The notes under the pieces: generated by a model
Database searches by the model: none
Seen by the model: the letters and a program-made list of their open reading frames with translations, nothing else
Told to the model about the DNA's origin: nothing
Shown here: piece after piece, positions 46,894-59,600 of the stretch
Position numbering within the stretch: the stretch's first letter is position 1
How the letters are laid out: each line of letters begins with the position of its first letter
Position numbers and translations under genes: made by a program
Source of the DNA: Medicago truncatula
Taxonomy: Eukaryota > Streptophyta > Magnoliopsida > Fabales > Fabaceae
Length of the DNA: 64,000 bases
Assembly (NCBI RefSeq): GCF_003473485.1
Contig: NC_053047.1
Span: forward strand, 4,541,001-4,605,000
Reading direction: 5' to 3'

Positions 46894-47830
46894 CTGATTC
46901 ATAAGTATTGCTAAAAATCTTATAACCATCTCCATAATCTACTTATACTTTCAGTCATGTCCCTCAAATTCTGCAACATTTTACTTTGAATCCTCATACG
47001 TATAGTTCTAAATCTGAACTCCAAAAGTTTTTTCACAAGAGGAAAAGATAATGAATTAGTACAGAAATCAACAAGTTTCTCCACCTCCTCTCTCTTCACA
47101 TTGGAATCTATTTCACTTCCAATCTCCCATTCATTCCAAATGCATCTACAGTTTGTTGAGTGTTCGGGGAAAAATGGCCAACGCAGCATTGGAACTCCAG
47201 AACAAATGCTTTCAATGGTTGAGTTCCATCCACAATGAGTTAAGAATCCACCAACTAAGGGTGGTTCAACACTTGCTCTTACGGACACCATCTTGCGACT
47301 AGGCCTATATCCTATGAAGCACGGACACTCCTCGGATTAGGCGTGTCCCAGTGTCCACCACGTGTCTTGTCCGACACTGACACTTGTAATTACACTAATT
47401 TTCTAAAATTGTTAGCATTGTCGACGTGTCAGTATCCGTGTCGTGTCCGGTGTCCGTGTCTATATCCGTGCTTCATGGCCTCTATCTGAAGTTTCATTCT
47501 CAAACTCATATAACAAAGCACATGATCCGCCAATGACAAGGTCAGACCTAATGATCCACACAAAGGGTTTCTTGCTTTTTGTCAAACCCCATCTGAAATA
47601 GTCTCAAAGCAAAAATCTGAGAGGCCATCAAGACTATTCCAGATGGTTTAAGGAAACGTTTGTAATTGTATTCATTGTGGAAAAATGTTATGTGAAAAGC
47701 CTCTAAGTAAATAAATTTTGCCAGTTTGAACAATGGATTGATAAGCTGGATATGGAGTCAACACAGCATGTGGTTTTGTCTTAGCAAGATGAGTTTTGAT
47801 AGAGAAAAGAGCTTTTATGAGCATTTTAGA
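46894..47830 (-). pseudogene. Scrambled UGT pseudogene
   Basis: The minus strand carries the start of exon 1 (TKPHAVLTPYPAYQSI, about 47795-47600) with indels. It then jumps from the ETI-coding region straight into mid exon 2 (a KKPF/IIR-like region, 47590-47477), skipping the rest of exon 1, the intron and half of exon 2. A MITE interrupts it at 47314-47476. After that follows a PSPG remnant (GGFLTHCGWNSTIESICSG) and a frame-broken C-terminus. The upstream leader lies near 47830. It is dead in several independent ways. Confidence 0.85.
47314..47476. mobile_element. Small MITE, 163 bp, inside UGT pseudogene
   Basis: Perfect 12-bp terminal inverted repeats ATGAAGCACGGA/TCCGTGCTTCAT. The interior is rich in 'gtgtccg' words. 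The flanks GGCCTATAT (47302-47310) and GGCCTCTAT (47477-47485) look like a 9-bp target duplication with one change. The host sequence is the ADRGL-coding part of exon 2. Confidence 0.8.
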
Positions 47831-48027
47831 AAAGCAAGTTGTGTATGAAACATTAAAATAACATAATTTTTTTTTTTTTGAGTTCAATATAAATAACTAG
47901 ACTAGAGGTTAAATTCATGTGGTGCACGAGGTTATTATATAATAATAATCATAGTAAGTTGTGAAATAAATATTAATTTTTTTTTGAGGGAATAAATATT
48001 AATTCATTTGAAACTGATTGAAAAAAT

Positions 48028-48194
48028 TATGTTTATGATATTTATAGGTACATATAAAAATTATTTTTATTATATTATTGTTGTTAAAATTGAAACTGAG
48101 AATATGGTCGGTGGCCAGTTTAAGTGGTCCATGTGATATTGAACCCTCTTGCCATATTATATCATAACTATGTTTATGATATTTATAGGTACAT
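48028..48194. repeat. 26-bp direct repeats around a 115-bp segment
   Basis: TATGTTTATGATATTTATAG plus GTACAT occurs at 48028-48053 and exactly again at 48169-48194. It could be a target duplication around a short retroposed segment, or a local tandem duplication. It is 140-300 bases upstream of the UGT start at 48334. Confidence 0.7.
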
Positions 48195-48333
48195 GTCTTT
48201 TTCTTGGATTTCTCAATAAAAAAATCATTTTATTTTTAATGCTATATTAAAGGATTAGACCAAATAGGATATACATAAGCAATAGTCAATGTCTTTGTAT
48301 TGAGGGCATTAACACACACTAGAATTTTCAGAG

Positions 48334-50186
48334 ATGAGTAGTTTTGCAAACAAAAAACCACATGCTGTGTTGATTCCATATCCAGTTCAAGGCCATATCA
48401 ATCCATTATTCAAACTAGCAAAGCTTCTTCACCTTAGAGGCTTTCACATAACCTTTGTCAACACTGAATACAATCATAAACGCTTGCTCAAATCAAGAGG
48501 TCCTAATGCTCTTGATGGTTTCGCTGATTTTTGCTTCGAGACTATTCCCGATGGTTTAACTCCAGTGGAAGATGATGATGGTAATGTTAGTCAAGACATA
48601 CTCTCTCTTTGTAAATCAATCAGAAAAAACTTCCTTCACTTCTTTCGCGAACTTCTTGCTAGACTTGACGAGTCTGCCAATTCTGGTCTTATCCCTCCAG
48701 TAACTAGCTTAGTTTCTGATTGTTACATGTCATTTACCATACAAGCTGCTGAAGAATATGCACTCCCAATCCTTCTTTATTCGCCAGGTAGTGCATGCTC
48801 CTTCTTGTCTGTTTCGCACTTTCGCACACTGATTGACAAAGGTCTAATACCACTCAAAGGTAACAATTTCTTATCCTTCATTCTCCAATTTAAGCATAAC
48901 ATGTGTTTACTGATATACACGTATGTCTAACACTAAGATACTTCAAGAGTAACTATAAACTAGGTTGCTTTGTTTAATAACTCGTTCGTACAAATCTGAA
49001 ATCTGTAGCTATTAAATCTGATAGTAAACATTTATTTATATATTTTTTTAGTTTGAAATTTGTAGCTAATGGTTTAAAAAAAATATATGAAAATTTGTTT
49101 GGATTATAAGCTTATTATACGATGAGCTATTAAGCAGAGAAACTCGACTCATAGTTACTCTTGAAGTAACTTTACTTACAGCGACTAACTTGATCAATCC
49201 GATATATGTATATGAGGCTTCAAATTATTAACTTTCTGTAATTATGACAAGCAGATGATAGTTATTTGACAAGTGGATATTTGGACAACAAAGTAGATTG
49301 TATTCCGGGTATGAAAAACTTTCGACTAAAGGACCTTCCTGACTTTATAAGAACAAAAGATCTGAATGATTTTATGGTAGAATTTTTCATTGAAGCAGCA
49401 GATCAATTTCACAGAGCTTCTGCAATTGTTTTTAACACTTATAATGAACTTGAGAGTGATGTACTGAATGCGCTCCACTCTATGTTCCCATCATTATACA
49501 GTATCGGACCATTACCTTCATTATTAAGTCAAACTCCACATAATCACTTGGAATCTTTAGGTTCCAATCTTTGGAAAGAAGATACCAAGTGTCTTGAATG
49601 GCTCGAATCCAAGGAACCTGAGTCTGTTGTTTATGTGAATTTCGGCAGCATTACAGTTATGACTCCAAATCAACTGTTAGAATTTGCTTGGGGTTTGGCC
49701 GATAGCAAGAAACCGTTTTTGTGGATCATTAGGCCTGATCTTGTCATTGGCGGCTCGTTTATTTTGTCATCAGAATTTGAGAATGAAATTTCAGATAGAG
49801 GCCTAATCACAAGCTGGTGTCCACAAGAGCAAGTACTGATCCACCCTTCAATTGGTGGATTCTTGACTCATTGTGGATGGAATTCAACCACTGAAAGCAT
49901 ATGCGCTGGAGTACCAATGCTTTGTTGGCCATTCTTTGGTGATCAGCCAACAAACTGTAGATTTATTTGCAACGAATGGGAGATTGGACTTGAAATCGAT
50001 ATGGATGTGAAGAGAGATGAGGTGGAGAAGCTAGTCAATGAATTGACGGTGGGAGAGAAAGGAAAGAAGATGAGGCAAAAGGCCGTGGAGTTAAAGAAGA
50101 AGGCAGAGGAGAACACTAGACCAGGTGGTCGTTCATACATGAACCTGGACAAAGTTATTAAGGAGGTTTTGCTTAAACAATGTTAA
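48334..50186 (+). CDS. UGT85-family UDP-glycosyltransferase, intact
   Basis: Exon 1 is 48334-48859 and exon 2 is 49255-50186. The phase-1 intron 48860-49254 has GT/AG ends. The product is 485 aa. His21 is in GHIN and Asp129 in VSDC. The PSPG box is at about 363-406 and ends FFGDQ rather than FFADQ, with VLIHPS in place of VLNHPS. Near the C-terminus GGRSYMN replaces GGCSYMN. The gene is plus-strand, i.e. divergent from the pseudogene pair to its left, and closes the cluster. A cytosolic glucosyltransferase with unknown acceptor is expected. Confidence 0.94.
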
Positions 50187-51478
50187 CTTAAAATGTGGTT
50201 GTGTATTCATCGATATCCTCTTGATTTTGTTTGACAGTCAATCAAATATGATACATTTAGTTATTTGAGTTGACCAATATAAGCAATGACACATATAATT
50301 GTATGAATAATGTTATTTGTTGCATTGCATATTTACTAAAATTTCATACATCTTTGTTGCACCAACATGTACAATAAAGTTGATAATAGTCTGATCATAT
50401 GAGGGTCTCAGAAGACAGTAAGTAACACAAGGACCAATATCGGTTCATAAGCATCTTACTACAAGCAAATATTGATCAATTTCACAAGCTACTATACACA
50501 CTCAACAGAAGTGCAGAAACATACACATTATATGCGAACGCAATTTAGACCGCGACATTAAAACTTTTCATGTCTTTGCGACCTGCAGAGCTTGGCATCA
50601 TTTTGTGAGGGGCAAAAGTATGAATATACTAAAAATATCTATAGCTATTAAATTAAAATTTTGGTATTGGCACGATGGTTTGGACTATTGACCATTTACT
50701 TTCACCTGAAGTAAGCAAGTCTCTGGTTTTGCATTTTGATGTCTTGGTTGTATTTTTGTACAAGAAAAAAATAAGACAGACACAAAATATAGCAAACCAA
50801 GGACCAAACATGCATCATTTCGTATAAGTAAATAATATTGGTAGTCTTACAAATAACAATGATTAAGATAACTTAATACTCAATAAGACATTAATCACTA
50901 ATCCAAAATCTCTCAAAAGCAATCCTACACACTCAAGGCCTAAAAAACCTTCACTAAATTTTAAAAATTTCGGAGGTGTTACATACATCATTGTCAATCA
51001 TGATCTTTTCATGCTCTATAGATGAATTATTAATGAGTTTTAAATATAATATATAGAATAGCTTCAGCTCTGCTATAGCCTAAGGTTCACATGAAATCCC
51101 AAATATTATTCTTTTCTCTCATGAAAGGTAAAATTGGTAAAGGAAGATTGGATTCATATAATTGATAAGTTTTTTGTGTGACCACGTTACTCAATGATGG
51201 GTTGAAGGGACAAATGCAACACTTATATGTATTTAAGTGACATTTAATAATTGCTCTACTAATGTTTTCATAAACTATCTTGGACGGTGTATGAAAATAT
51301 GTTCAAAACAGCTTATAAACATATGATAAGATATTTTCTTAAGCTCTTCTCATTCCCAACATTACTCCCTCCGTTTTTACATACATGTTTTTAAGATTTA
51401 TTTGTTCAAGTTAAGAAATAACTTTAATTTGTAAACAAATTTCAAAAATACTTTGTTTGTAAGGTCTAGGTCAATTGA
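50187..51478. other. Intergenic, nothing recognised
   Basis: 3' flank of the last UGT gene and AT-rich spacer. No supported gene or clear element. Confidence 0.5.
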
Positions 51479-51577
51479 CAATGTCAATATTGATAGATTC
51501 ATTTAACACATTCACTCGGGCTCAAACATTATAAGTTTAAGGTGGTACTTTTTAAAAAAAATGCAATGTCAATATTG
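51479..51577. repeat. Short insertion with 14-bp direct repeats
   Basis: CAATGTCAATATTG flanks a 71-bp segment (51493-51563) that ends in an A-rich run. This pattern fits a truncated retroposed SINE/LINE fragment. Confidence 0.5.
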
Positions 51578-52236
51578 TTAGGTTGGACACCAGAATGATT
51601 GTTTATGTGACAAAAGGTGCAATACCTAGAGTTGTTTTTGGATTGAGATGCCCCAGAAGGTTTGCCACGCAGAAAAGGCTCCATATCTCAACGTTCCCAT
51701 GCATTACGATTCAAGTCATCCATTGGAGGGATTGGAACGGATCCATCAAGGAAAGCAAATTTGTTCTTCGTTCCAAGAGCACGTTTCATAGAACGACTCC
51801 ATGCAAGATAAGTCGGACCGGTGAGAAGTGGTGTAACCGTAACCGAATTTGGTCCTTCACTAGGATGAACATAGTAAATAGAATTAGTGTTAGGTTGTTG
51901 AATGATAATAGGAGCTGCACGAGGTGGCATGGTGAAAAACGAGAAAGATGCAGCGAAGAAGATGAAGTGAAAAACAGAGTATGCAATGAGAAATTGCAGA
52001 AAATTCAATTCGCTACAATTGCGAAGAAAAGAGGAATCAAAACCAAGAAAACGAGAGAATCGAGAAGAAATAGAGAAGAATCACGAAGGATTCGATAAGA
52101 AATCAAGGAAAAAGAAGAAAAGTAGAAAGCTTGAAAAGCAAGCAACGATGGCAGAAGCAAAGAGACGAATCGTAACTATCTCTCTCTCTCATGAAAAGGA
52201 GAGAGAAAGAAAACTGATACCATATTAAGAAAGTGT
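51578..52236 (-). mobile_element. Copia retrotransposon relic with partial gag
   Basis: The minus strand has a primer-binding-like TGGTATCAG at about 52216-52224, then a leader. From the ATG at 51930 follows a gag N-terminus (MPPRAAPIIIQQ, YYVHPSEGP, LAWSRSMKRALG) of the copia-like type (Retrotran_gag_3). After the NAWER codons the frame stops. Sequence then jumps to a later gag part encoding GKPSGASQSKNNSRYCTFC, so the middle of gag is deleted. Sequence right of 52236 may be LTR, but no second LTR is seen. Confidence 0.7.
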
Positions 52237-53471
52237 GAAAAAGTGAATTGATTCATTAGATTGAAATGTTGTTACATCAATGTATTTATACATTTGAGAA
52301 TTGTACTTGCTAATATGAACTGTACTACATGAAAGAGCTTATTATACTACACTATCTTAGTTCCAAGTACTGCACGTATTCCCATGCTTCTGAGTATTTG
52401 AATCTGAACTATGTAATAACCTTCACTTTGGTTCAAACCCTAAACCTCCAGATATATGTAGGAGTTTAAGATGGTGCTTCTCACTTCCATTCGTCTATGA
52501 TTAAAAAAAGAATAAAAAATCATGTGTACTCTCATTCATCTATCCTTGATACATTCACCTATTTACTCTATCTTGGTTAATAAAAGTGTAATTCATACAT
52601 AAGTAAAGGGTATGTATTTTGTCAAAAAAAAAATTAAAGGGTATATATATTTGATAAAAATAAATAAAGTAGTATAATGATAAAATTTGAAAATGTGAAA
52701 TTTCTCTTTTAAAAATAAGAAAAAATGGATGAAGTAAGAAATTTAAATTGAATGATTGAAAATTATTGTGACTGTGAACATGTTACAAACGCGAAGTTTC
52801 GAAGGTGTCTTTCCATTTTATTTTGTTATGGTTCAGGTTCCATGTTATAGAAATTAATCTACCAATAACAGATTTGATCCAAGTGATAAGCAATTTTAGT
52901 CTCTTAAACCGGTGATCATATATAAGTTCGATATTTAACTCTTGCATATAAACAACATTTGGTTCAGAGTGGAAAGCTATGTCCAACAAGTTCATCAATT
53001 ACTTTCTTTCTTTTTTTTACAAAATTTCATCACTTACTTATTTTTCATTTAACATAGAAAACTATTATTTATTTTTCATGCATAGATCCAAGAAAGTAAT
53101 GATGGGTGCATCCCAAGTCTATGATCATGACTTTCCTAAAAATAATATTTCTTTGATCATGACTGCTTACAAATTGACGATCCATATTTAGATGGGGACT
53201 AATGACTCCAACAGATATTTCAGAATATTTATGTATAATAACTACAAGAATGTCCACACCCCTTGTGATATGATATGTACTAGAATATGTCAACAATTAC
53301 CAATAGCTTTAGAAACTTTAAAAGGTGTAGCAATGAAATGACCTCAACGGTCTAACTAAATCCATGGATGATAAGAAAAGAAAAAAATGTGAAAAGGAAA
53401 TTCGGACAGTCTTTTTACCTTGGTTAATTCTATGTTCATAAACGATTCCCTCTATAAATGATAACAGTAAA
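52237..53471. other. Intergenic
   Basis: Possibly remnant LTR at the left edge. Otherwise AT-rich with nothing recognised. Confidence 0.4.
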
Positions 53472-54031
53472 GTTGGGAATAGGTCAGATCAGACCATGCT
53501 TTGATAGGCCTGAGCCTGACCTACAAAATTTTCTGCAAGCCTTAGTCTGGTCTATGCCTTTTCATATGCTTATTATTTTGGCCTGATCTGACCTATTTAA
53601 AAGCTTGACCTGGACTGACAACCTATTTACTAGCCTACTTCATATCGAAGTCGTTAAATATTCAATTTTGCCTACTTTTAAATAGGCCAAATTGGCCTTA
53701 AAGCCTATTTCACCGTAAAGCTTCTCTATTGCTATAAGACCTTAAAAACCTATTTCACTATAAGACTTCAAAGCCTATTTAAAAAGTCCATTTGAATTTT
53801 TCTTGATTTTTATGTTTAATATAAATAAAAAATAAATTTTAATAATATGCATAGATAGGTCGCCTCTCAGGGTTTGTAGGCTTTTTTGATAGCCTAAACC
53901 TGACATATTTACTTAAATATGTTTTTTCAAAAGCCTAAACCTAACCTTTTTCTTAAACAGACTATACCAGATCAGACTTAAACAGACCATGTCGTAGACC
54001 CCTATAGATAAGTCGGGCCTATTCCCAACCC
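53472..54031. mobile_element. TIR element of about 560 bp upstream of PHO1
   Basis: The ends are AGTTGGGAATAGGTC and, on the reverse strand, GGGTTGGGAATAGGCCCGAC. The interior is built of many 'aggcct'/'gcctattt' words. It is non-coding. It ends about 360 bases before the PHO1 start codon, so it borders or overlaps the promoter. Confidence 0.6.
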
Positions 54032-54391
54032 TATTCATCATGTCAATGACCTTCTCCTAGAGTAAAAAACTCATGAAAGGAACTTTTTCTTTAGTTCTCA
54101 TTTTATCTATTTTTTTTTTAGAGGAAATTTTCTTTTTAACTTAGAATAGAAAGGACTTTTTTTAAGACCCGCATTTGGAGGTGGTATAACGTGGCAATAA
54201 ACAAGGATAAAAATCTAAGAAAATCTAAAAGCTCGTGATTCGACACCACTTTTCATTTTTCAACACTTCTTCTAGTTCTAGTAAGAGTACACTCTACAAC
54301 AATACAAACACCACCACCTCCATAATTCACACAAAAGCCACACTCTCGTGAACAATTAACAAACTCTCTCTCTCATTGATCGATCTCAATT
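54032..54391 (+). promoter_or_regulatory. Presumed PHO1 promoter and 5' leader
   Basis: The last about 90 bases are a CT/CA-rich leader (a CTCTCTCTCTC tract at about 54364) typical of plant 5' UTRs. I could not fix a TATA box or transcription start. Confidence 0.4.
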
Positions 54392-55746
54392 ATGGCTTCC
54401 ACGACAATGCGGTTACCGACGAACACCGCCGCCGTAACTGAATCATCGTTTCCTCGCCGGAACTCTATTTCCGGACTCATCACTTCCAGATCCTCTTCTT
54501 CCCTCCGTTTGAAGTATCGTTCTCTCAATCACAATCTCAACCTCAGGAGAAGAATCTCTTTCCAGGTCAAGTGTTTGTTTGGTAGTAGTGAAGCTAAACA
54601 AAAACTCAAGGATCGCGAAATTCAAGAACAACAAGGTCTTCATCATAATTTATTGTTGTCAATTTTTTTTAATGATATAATTTAGTTTATGTTTTGAATT
54701 TGTGATCTGAATTTGCTTAATTCAGTTGCAGCATTGAAATTATGTTCAAAAGCTGCGCTCTATGATTTTTGTTCAGTTTCATTATTTTCTTTTTGAATTT
54801 GTTTATTTCAGTTGTGGTATTGAAATCAAGTTCAAATTTAGAAACATTTTATTATTGTGAATTTGTGATGTAGTATTATTATCTAGCTTAGTTTTTGAGT
54901 TTGTGAATTTGTGATTCCAAGTTGCGCATTGAAATTAAGTTCAAATTTAGAAACATTTTAATAAGTGTTGTTTGGATAATCAGCTTATAGCATAAACACT
55001 TATCATTTATGAAGCACTACCACGCACACGTTGACACCTGTAGTAATTTGGAAAAAAATGAATTAATTGAATGTAATCACATGTGTCTGTGTTGATGTTG
55101 GACACCTTCCATTAGAAGTGTAGGTGTTAATGTTATAGAGCTTCTCATGATAAGGTTCGGTGTTACAGAGCTTGTCATGATAAGTGTCGGTGTTTCAGAG
55201 CTTATCTTGATAAGCGGTTATGTATAACTTATTCCTTTGACAAAAGATAAAATTAAGTTAAATTGTTTTCGTATAAGCTATAAGTTGTTTCATTTATCTG
55301 TGATCTGATTTTGCTTACTTCAGTTGTGGCATTGAAATTAAGTTCAAATCTAGAAACATTTTAATAGGCATTGTTTGGATAATCAGCTTAATTTTCAGCT
55401 CATGATCATAAGCGCTTATTTGTATGCTATTTCTATGATAAAAGATAAAATAATATTGTTTTTGTATAGTCTATAAGGTGTTTTCATAAACCATCTCCGA
55501 GAGCTTATGAAAATAAGCTGACAATTGCTTCCGAGCATGCCATAAGTTGTTTTCATGAGTTCTCTCAAAGAGTCTCGTAAGTTCTTTTGTCAAAAGATAA
55601 ACTTAAATATGTCAATCCAAACAGGTGCTAAAAGTAGAAAATCTTTGCTTGATGACTGTGTGGGTACTGTTTTGGCTCTCTTTCTTTCTTTGTTTTTTCT
55701 CACTTTCAGCATCATGCTTTATTGTAATGCTATCAGTTAGCTATTT

Positions 55747-55782
<36 letters not shown>

Positions 55783-56569
55783 GACTTTTAAAATAAGAGG
55801 GTGGGAGGAGTAAATAACAGTCCTTACATCAAATTAATGGATCAGATTAAATTAATTGTGTGCTGCCATATCTCAATCATCTCTCTTGCCGCCGTATGAC
55901 CTTTGGTTTCTCAGAGTTGTCTTCTCTTCCATTTTGAGTTTTGCAGAACCATCACAGATCCAACCCAACCCACATCATTTGAGCCGATTTCTACCCTTTC
56001 TGGAGATATGTCGCTTTCAAGGGCTATCAATATTCCTTCAAGGTTGTGTTGTGACCCATTACAAACTATACCTTTACATTTGGGGCAATTGTTTTAATTA
56101 TCTGCAACACACTGAAATTCACAATCACAACAAATGTATGATTCAATATGACCAAGCCACCCACAATTAGAGTACAATCAAAGTACGTGAAGCATATAAA
56201 GAATCAATTTTTAAAATTTTATCTCCATTTTAGCATTTTATACATATAATTTTATTTTTAATTACGTTTTTCTCATATGTAAGAATTTATCCAGTGATGA
56301 TAATAAAATGGGAGGGTGTTTGGATGACAAGATTGAGAGAGGCACATGGTAATTCAAGGCATAATCACTGAATTGATACAAACAAGAAGAAAAGAGGAAC
56401 GAAGAAAAAGAGTGAGAGAAGAGAGAAACAATGCAGAATAAAGAAGAGAGATGATGAGATATGGCAACACATTTTAAAATTAATTTAATCTGATCCATTA
56501 ATTTGATCTAAGGGCTGTTATTTACTCCTCTCACCCTCTCATTTTAAAAGTCCTCTCATTTGAAATGCC

Positions 56570-56604
<35 letters not shown>

Positions 56605-59600
56605 ACAATTGTCATTTTACAATTGGAAAATAAATATTTGTTTTAGCTTAGTCCTAGAAGTAATCATTTTACAATTGTCCCATGAACTCCATCTCTTAAA
56701 GTTACAAGATCAAACTTTTACCATTAAGACACCTCATGAATCAAGTTCAAATTTAGATTAATCCCTCAATAGCAAAATATAAGCAAGACTAATAAAAAAA
56801 AGAAAAATGTATTTGGTCAAAAAAATTGACCAAATACATTTGACTTTTTGGACTCCTTTTGGCTTATATTTTGTTATGGAGTACCTTTATAGAGGAAGAA
56901 ACCTTTGGTCTATTACATTGTTGATCATGAGTTTTACCATGTTACTACCAGTTATCCTGCGTCCAGCGCCATTGCAATCTGATTAATCATTTCTGTTTAT
57001 TGTTTGTTTCAGAAGCTACAACCTCTCTGAGCTCATTTGCACCAGATGCTTCTTCCATTGTATCAAGTATTAAGTACCATGCAGAGTTCACTCCTCTGTT
57101 TTCTCCAGAGAAATTTGAGCTCCCACAGGCTTTTATTGCAACGGCACAGACTGTTCGTGATGCTCTCATAATAAACTGGAATGCTACTTATGATTACTAT
57201 GAGAAGCTGAATGTTAAGCAGGCATATTACCTTTCAATGGAATTTTTGCAGGTTGGGTGCTACCTTAATGATTTGAACATCTTGGAAAATTACTGGCATC
57301 TAATACTTATTTCCATTTACCATTCTTTCGTTACAGGGTAGAGCGTTATTGAATGCAATTGGCAATTTAGAGTTAACTGGTCCCTATGCAGAGGCTTTGA
57401 GTCAGCTTGGTTATAAATTAGAAAATGTGGCACACCAGGTACGGCATCTCCAACTGTAGTATATATTTCTCTTTAGAGTTGTGTGCTTTGCTGATATAAT
57501 GAGTTACTGATTATTTAACCAGAAGCCAATAAGTCCCAAACCAATTTTGTTTCTATCCAAGAGTTGTGGTAATTTTGGCCTGATAATTATAGGAGCCAGA
57601 TGCTGCACTTGGAAATGGGGGTCTTGGACGCCTTGCTTCATGTTTCTTGGACTCTATGGCAACCTTGAATTACCCAGCATGGGGTTATGGACTGAGATAC
57701 AAGTATGGCTTGTTTAAACAACAAATAACCAAAGATGGGCAGGAGGAAGTTGCTGAAGATTGGCTTGAGGTATGTTTCATTATTTAGTGATGACTAGTGT
57801 TCATGCCATGTACTTAATAATTTTTGCATTTGATCCACTGGTTCTATTAGTATTTGCCTTCTTACTTGTGTCTATTCCAACAGATGGGCAACCCCTGGGA
57901 GATTGTTAGAAACGACGTCACATATCCTGTAAGGTTCTATGGCAAAGTTATTTCAGGCTCAGATGGTAAAAAACATTGGGTCGGAGGAGAAGATATCAAA
58001 GCTGTTGCACACGATGTCCCCATACCCGGATATAAGACCAAAACCACAATTAACCTGAGACTCTGGTCTACAAAAGCTGCATCTGAAGAATTTGATTTAA
58101 ATGCTTTTAATTCTGGAAGACACACTGAAGCGTCCGAGGCTCTAGCAAATGCCGAAAAGGTTTGGATGATAATGCTAGTATAAACTCTTTTAGAAAATTG
58201 TAGAAGATTTTGAGTTTTATAGAAGTAACCAATTGGATATGATTGATGTTATGATGTTAGAGAAGTTTTAAAGAATCAAGCTTCACTAGACTTTTGACTG
58301 TAATGTGTATCTTTTCATAGTTTTTTTTAGCAACAATGGCCGTGGAAAATATGTAAGTGGCATCTGATGATATGGAGGTTTTCTAGATAATTTTACTTTT
58401 GCAACAATGTGAATACAACTTGATAAAACTTAAAAGGACATTTTATATTGTGCTTTTTCCCTCAAATGCAGATTTGCTATGTACTCTACCCTGGGGATGA
58501 CTCAATAGAGGGGAAAACCCTTCGCCTCAAGCAACAATATACTTTATGTTCTGCTTCTCTTCAAGATATCATTGCTCGTTTTGAGAGAAGATCAGGAGCA
58601 AGTGTGAATTGGGAAGAGTTTCCTGAAAAGGTTGCAGTTCAGATGAATGATACTCACCCAACCTTGTGCATCCCAGAGCTGATGAGAATACTGATAGATA
58701 TAAAGGGTTTAAGCTGGAAGGATGCTTGGAATATCACCCAACGGTACCTAGAATTTATTTGTTTTTGTTTATATTTTATTTTATTGCTTTTTGGGGGGAG
58801 CGGGTAGTTCAGTCATCTCATGTTTATGCATGATCTGAGTTTGTTGATGGAATATAAACTATCTGCCACTGTGATCTAGGACTGTAGCATACACAAACCA
58901 TACTGTTCTTCCTGAGGCATTAGAGAAATGGAGCATGGACCTGATGGAGAAACTTCTTCCACGCCATGTTGAGATTATAGAACTGATTGATGAGGAGGTA
59001 ATACCAAAATATTTGCATAAACTCTTCTTTTTCAGGTAAATGAGTCGAGTTATTGCTGATATTCATGTTTGACAGCTGGTCCGGACCATAATAGCAGAAT
59101 ATGGAACAGCAGATTCAGACTTACTGGAAAAGAAATTGAAGGAAATGAGAGTACTAGAAAATGTTGAATTGCCTGCAGAATTTGCTGATGTACTTGTTAA
59201 ATCCAAGGAGGCCGATGATATTTCTAGTGAGGAGGTGAAAATTTCGGGAGAAGAGGAAGAAGACGACGATGGTAATGATGATGAAGTGGTAATTGTTGAA
59301 AAGGATGGGACAGATAAAAGTTCCGTTGAGAAAAAGAAAGAGGAGTTGCCCAAGCCAGTAGTAGAACCACCAAAATTGGTTCGTATGGCCAATCTCTGTG
59401 TTGTGGGTGGTCATGCAGTGAATGGAGTTGCAGAGATACATAGTGAAATTGTCAAGGATGATGTGTTCAATGCATTTTATAAGGTAAATATTTCGTTGGA
59501 CAATGTGAATTGAGTGATGTTTCTTAATTCATATCTTTTTTTTCTCTCTTTTGAAGTCACTAAATAGCACTTAGCAGTCAACTCTTGTTTTTGACAAAGG

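Noticed and set aside
51583..52098. 171-aa plus-strand frame
   Set aside because: Antisense shadow of the copia gag relic, which has family residues on the minus strand.
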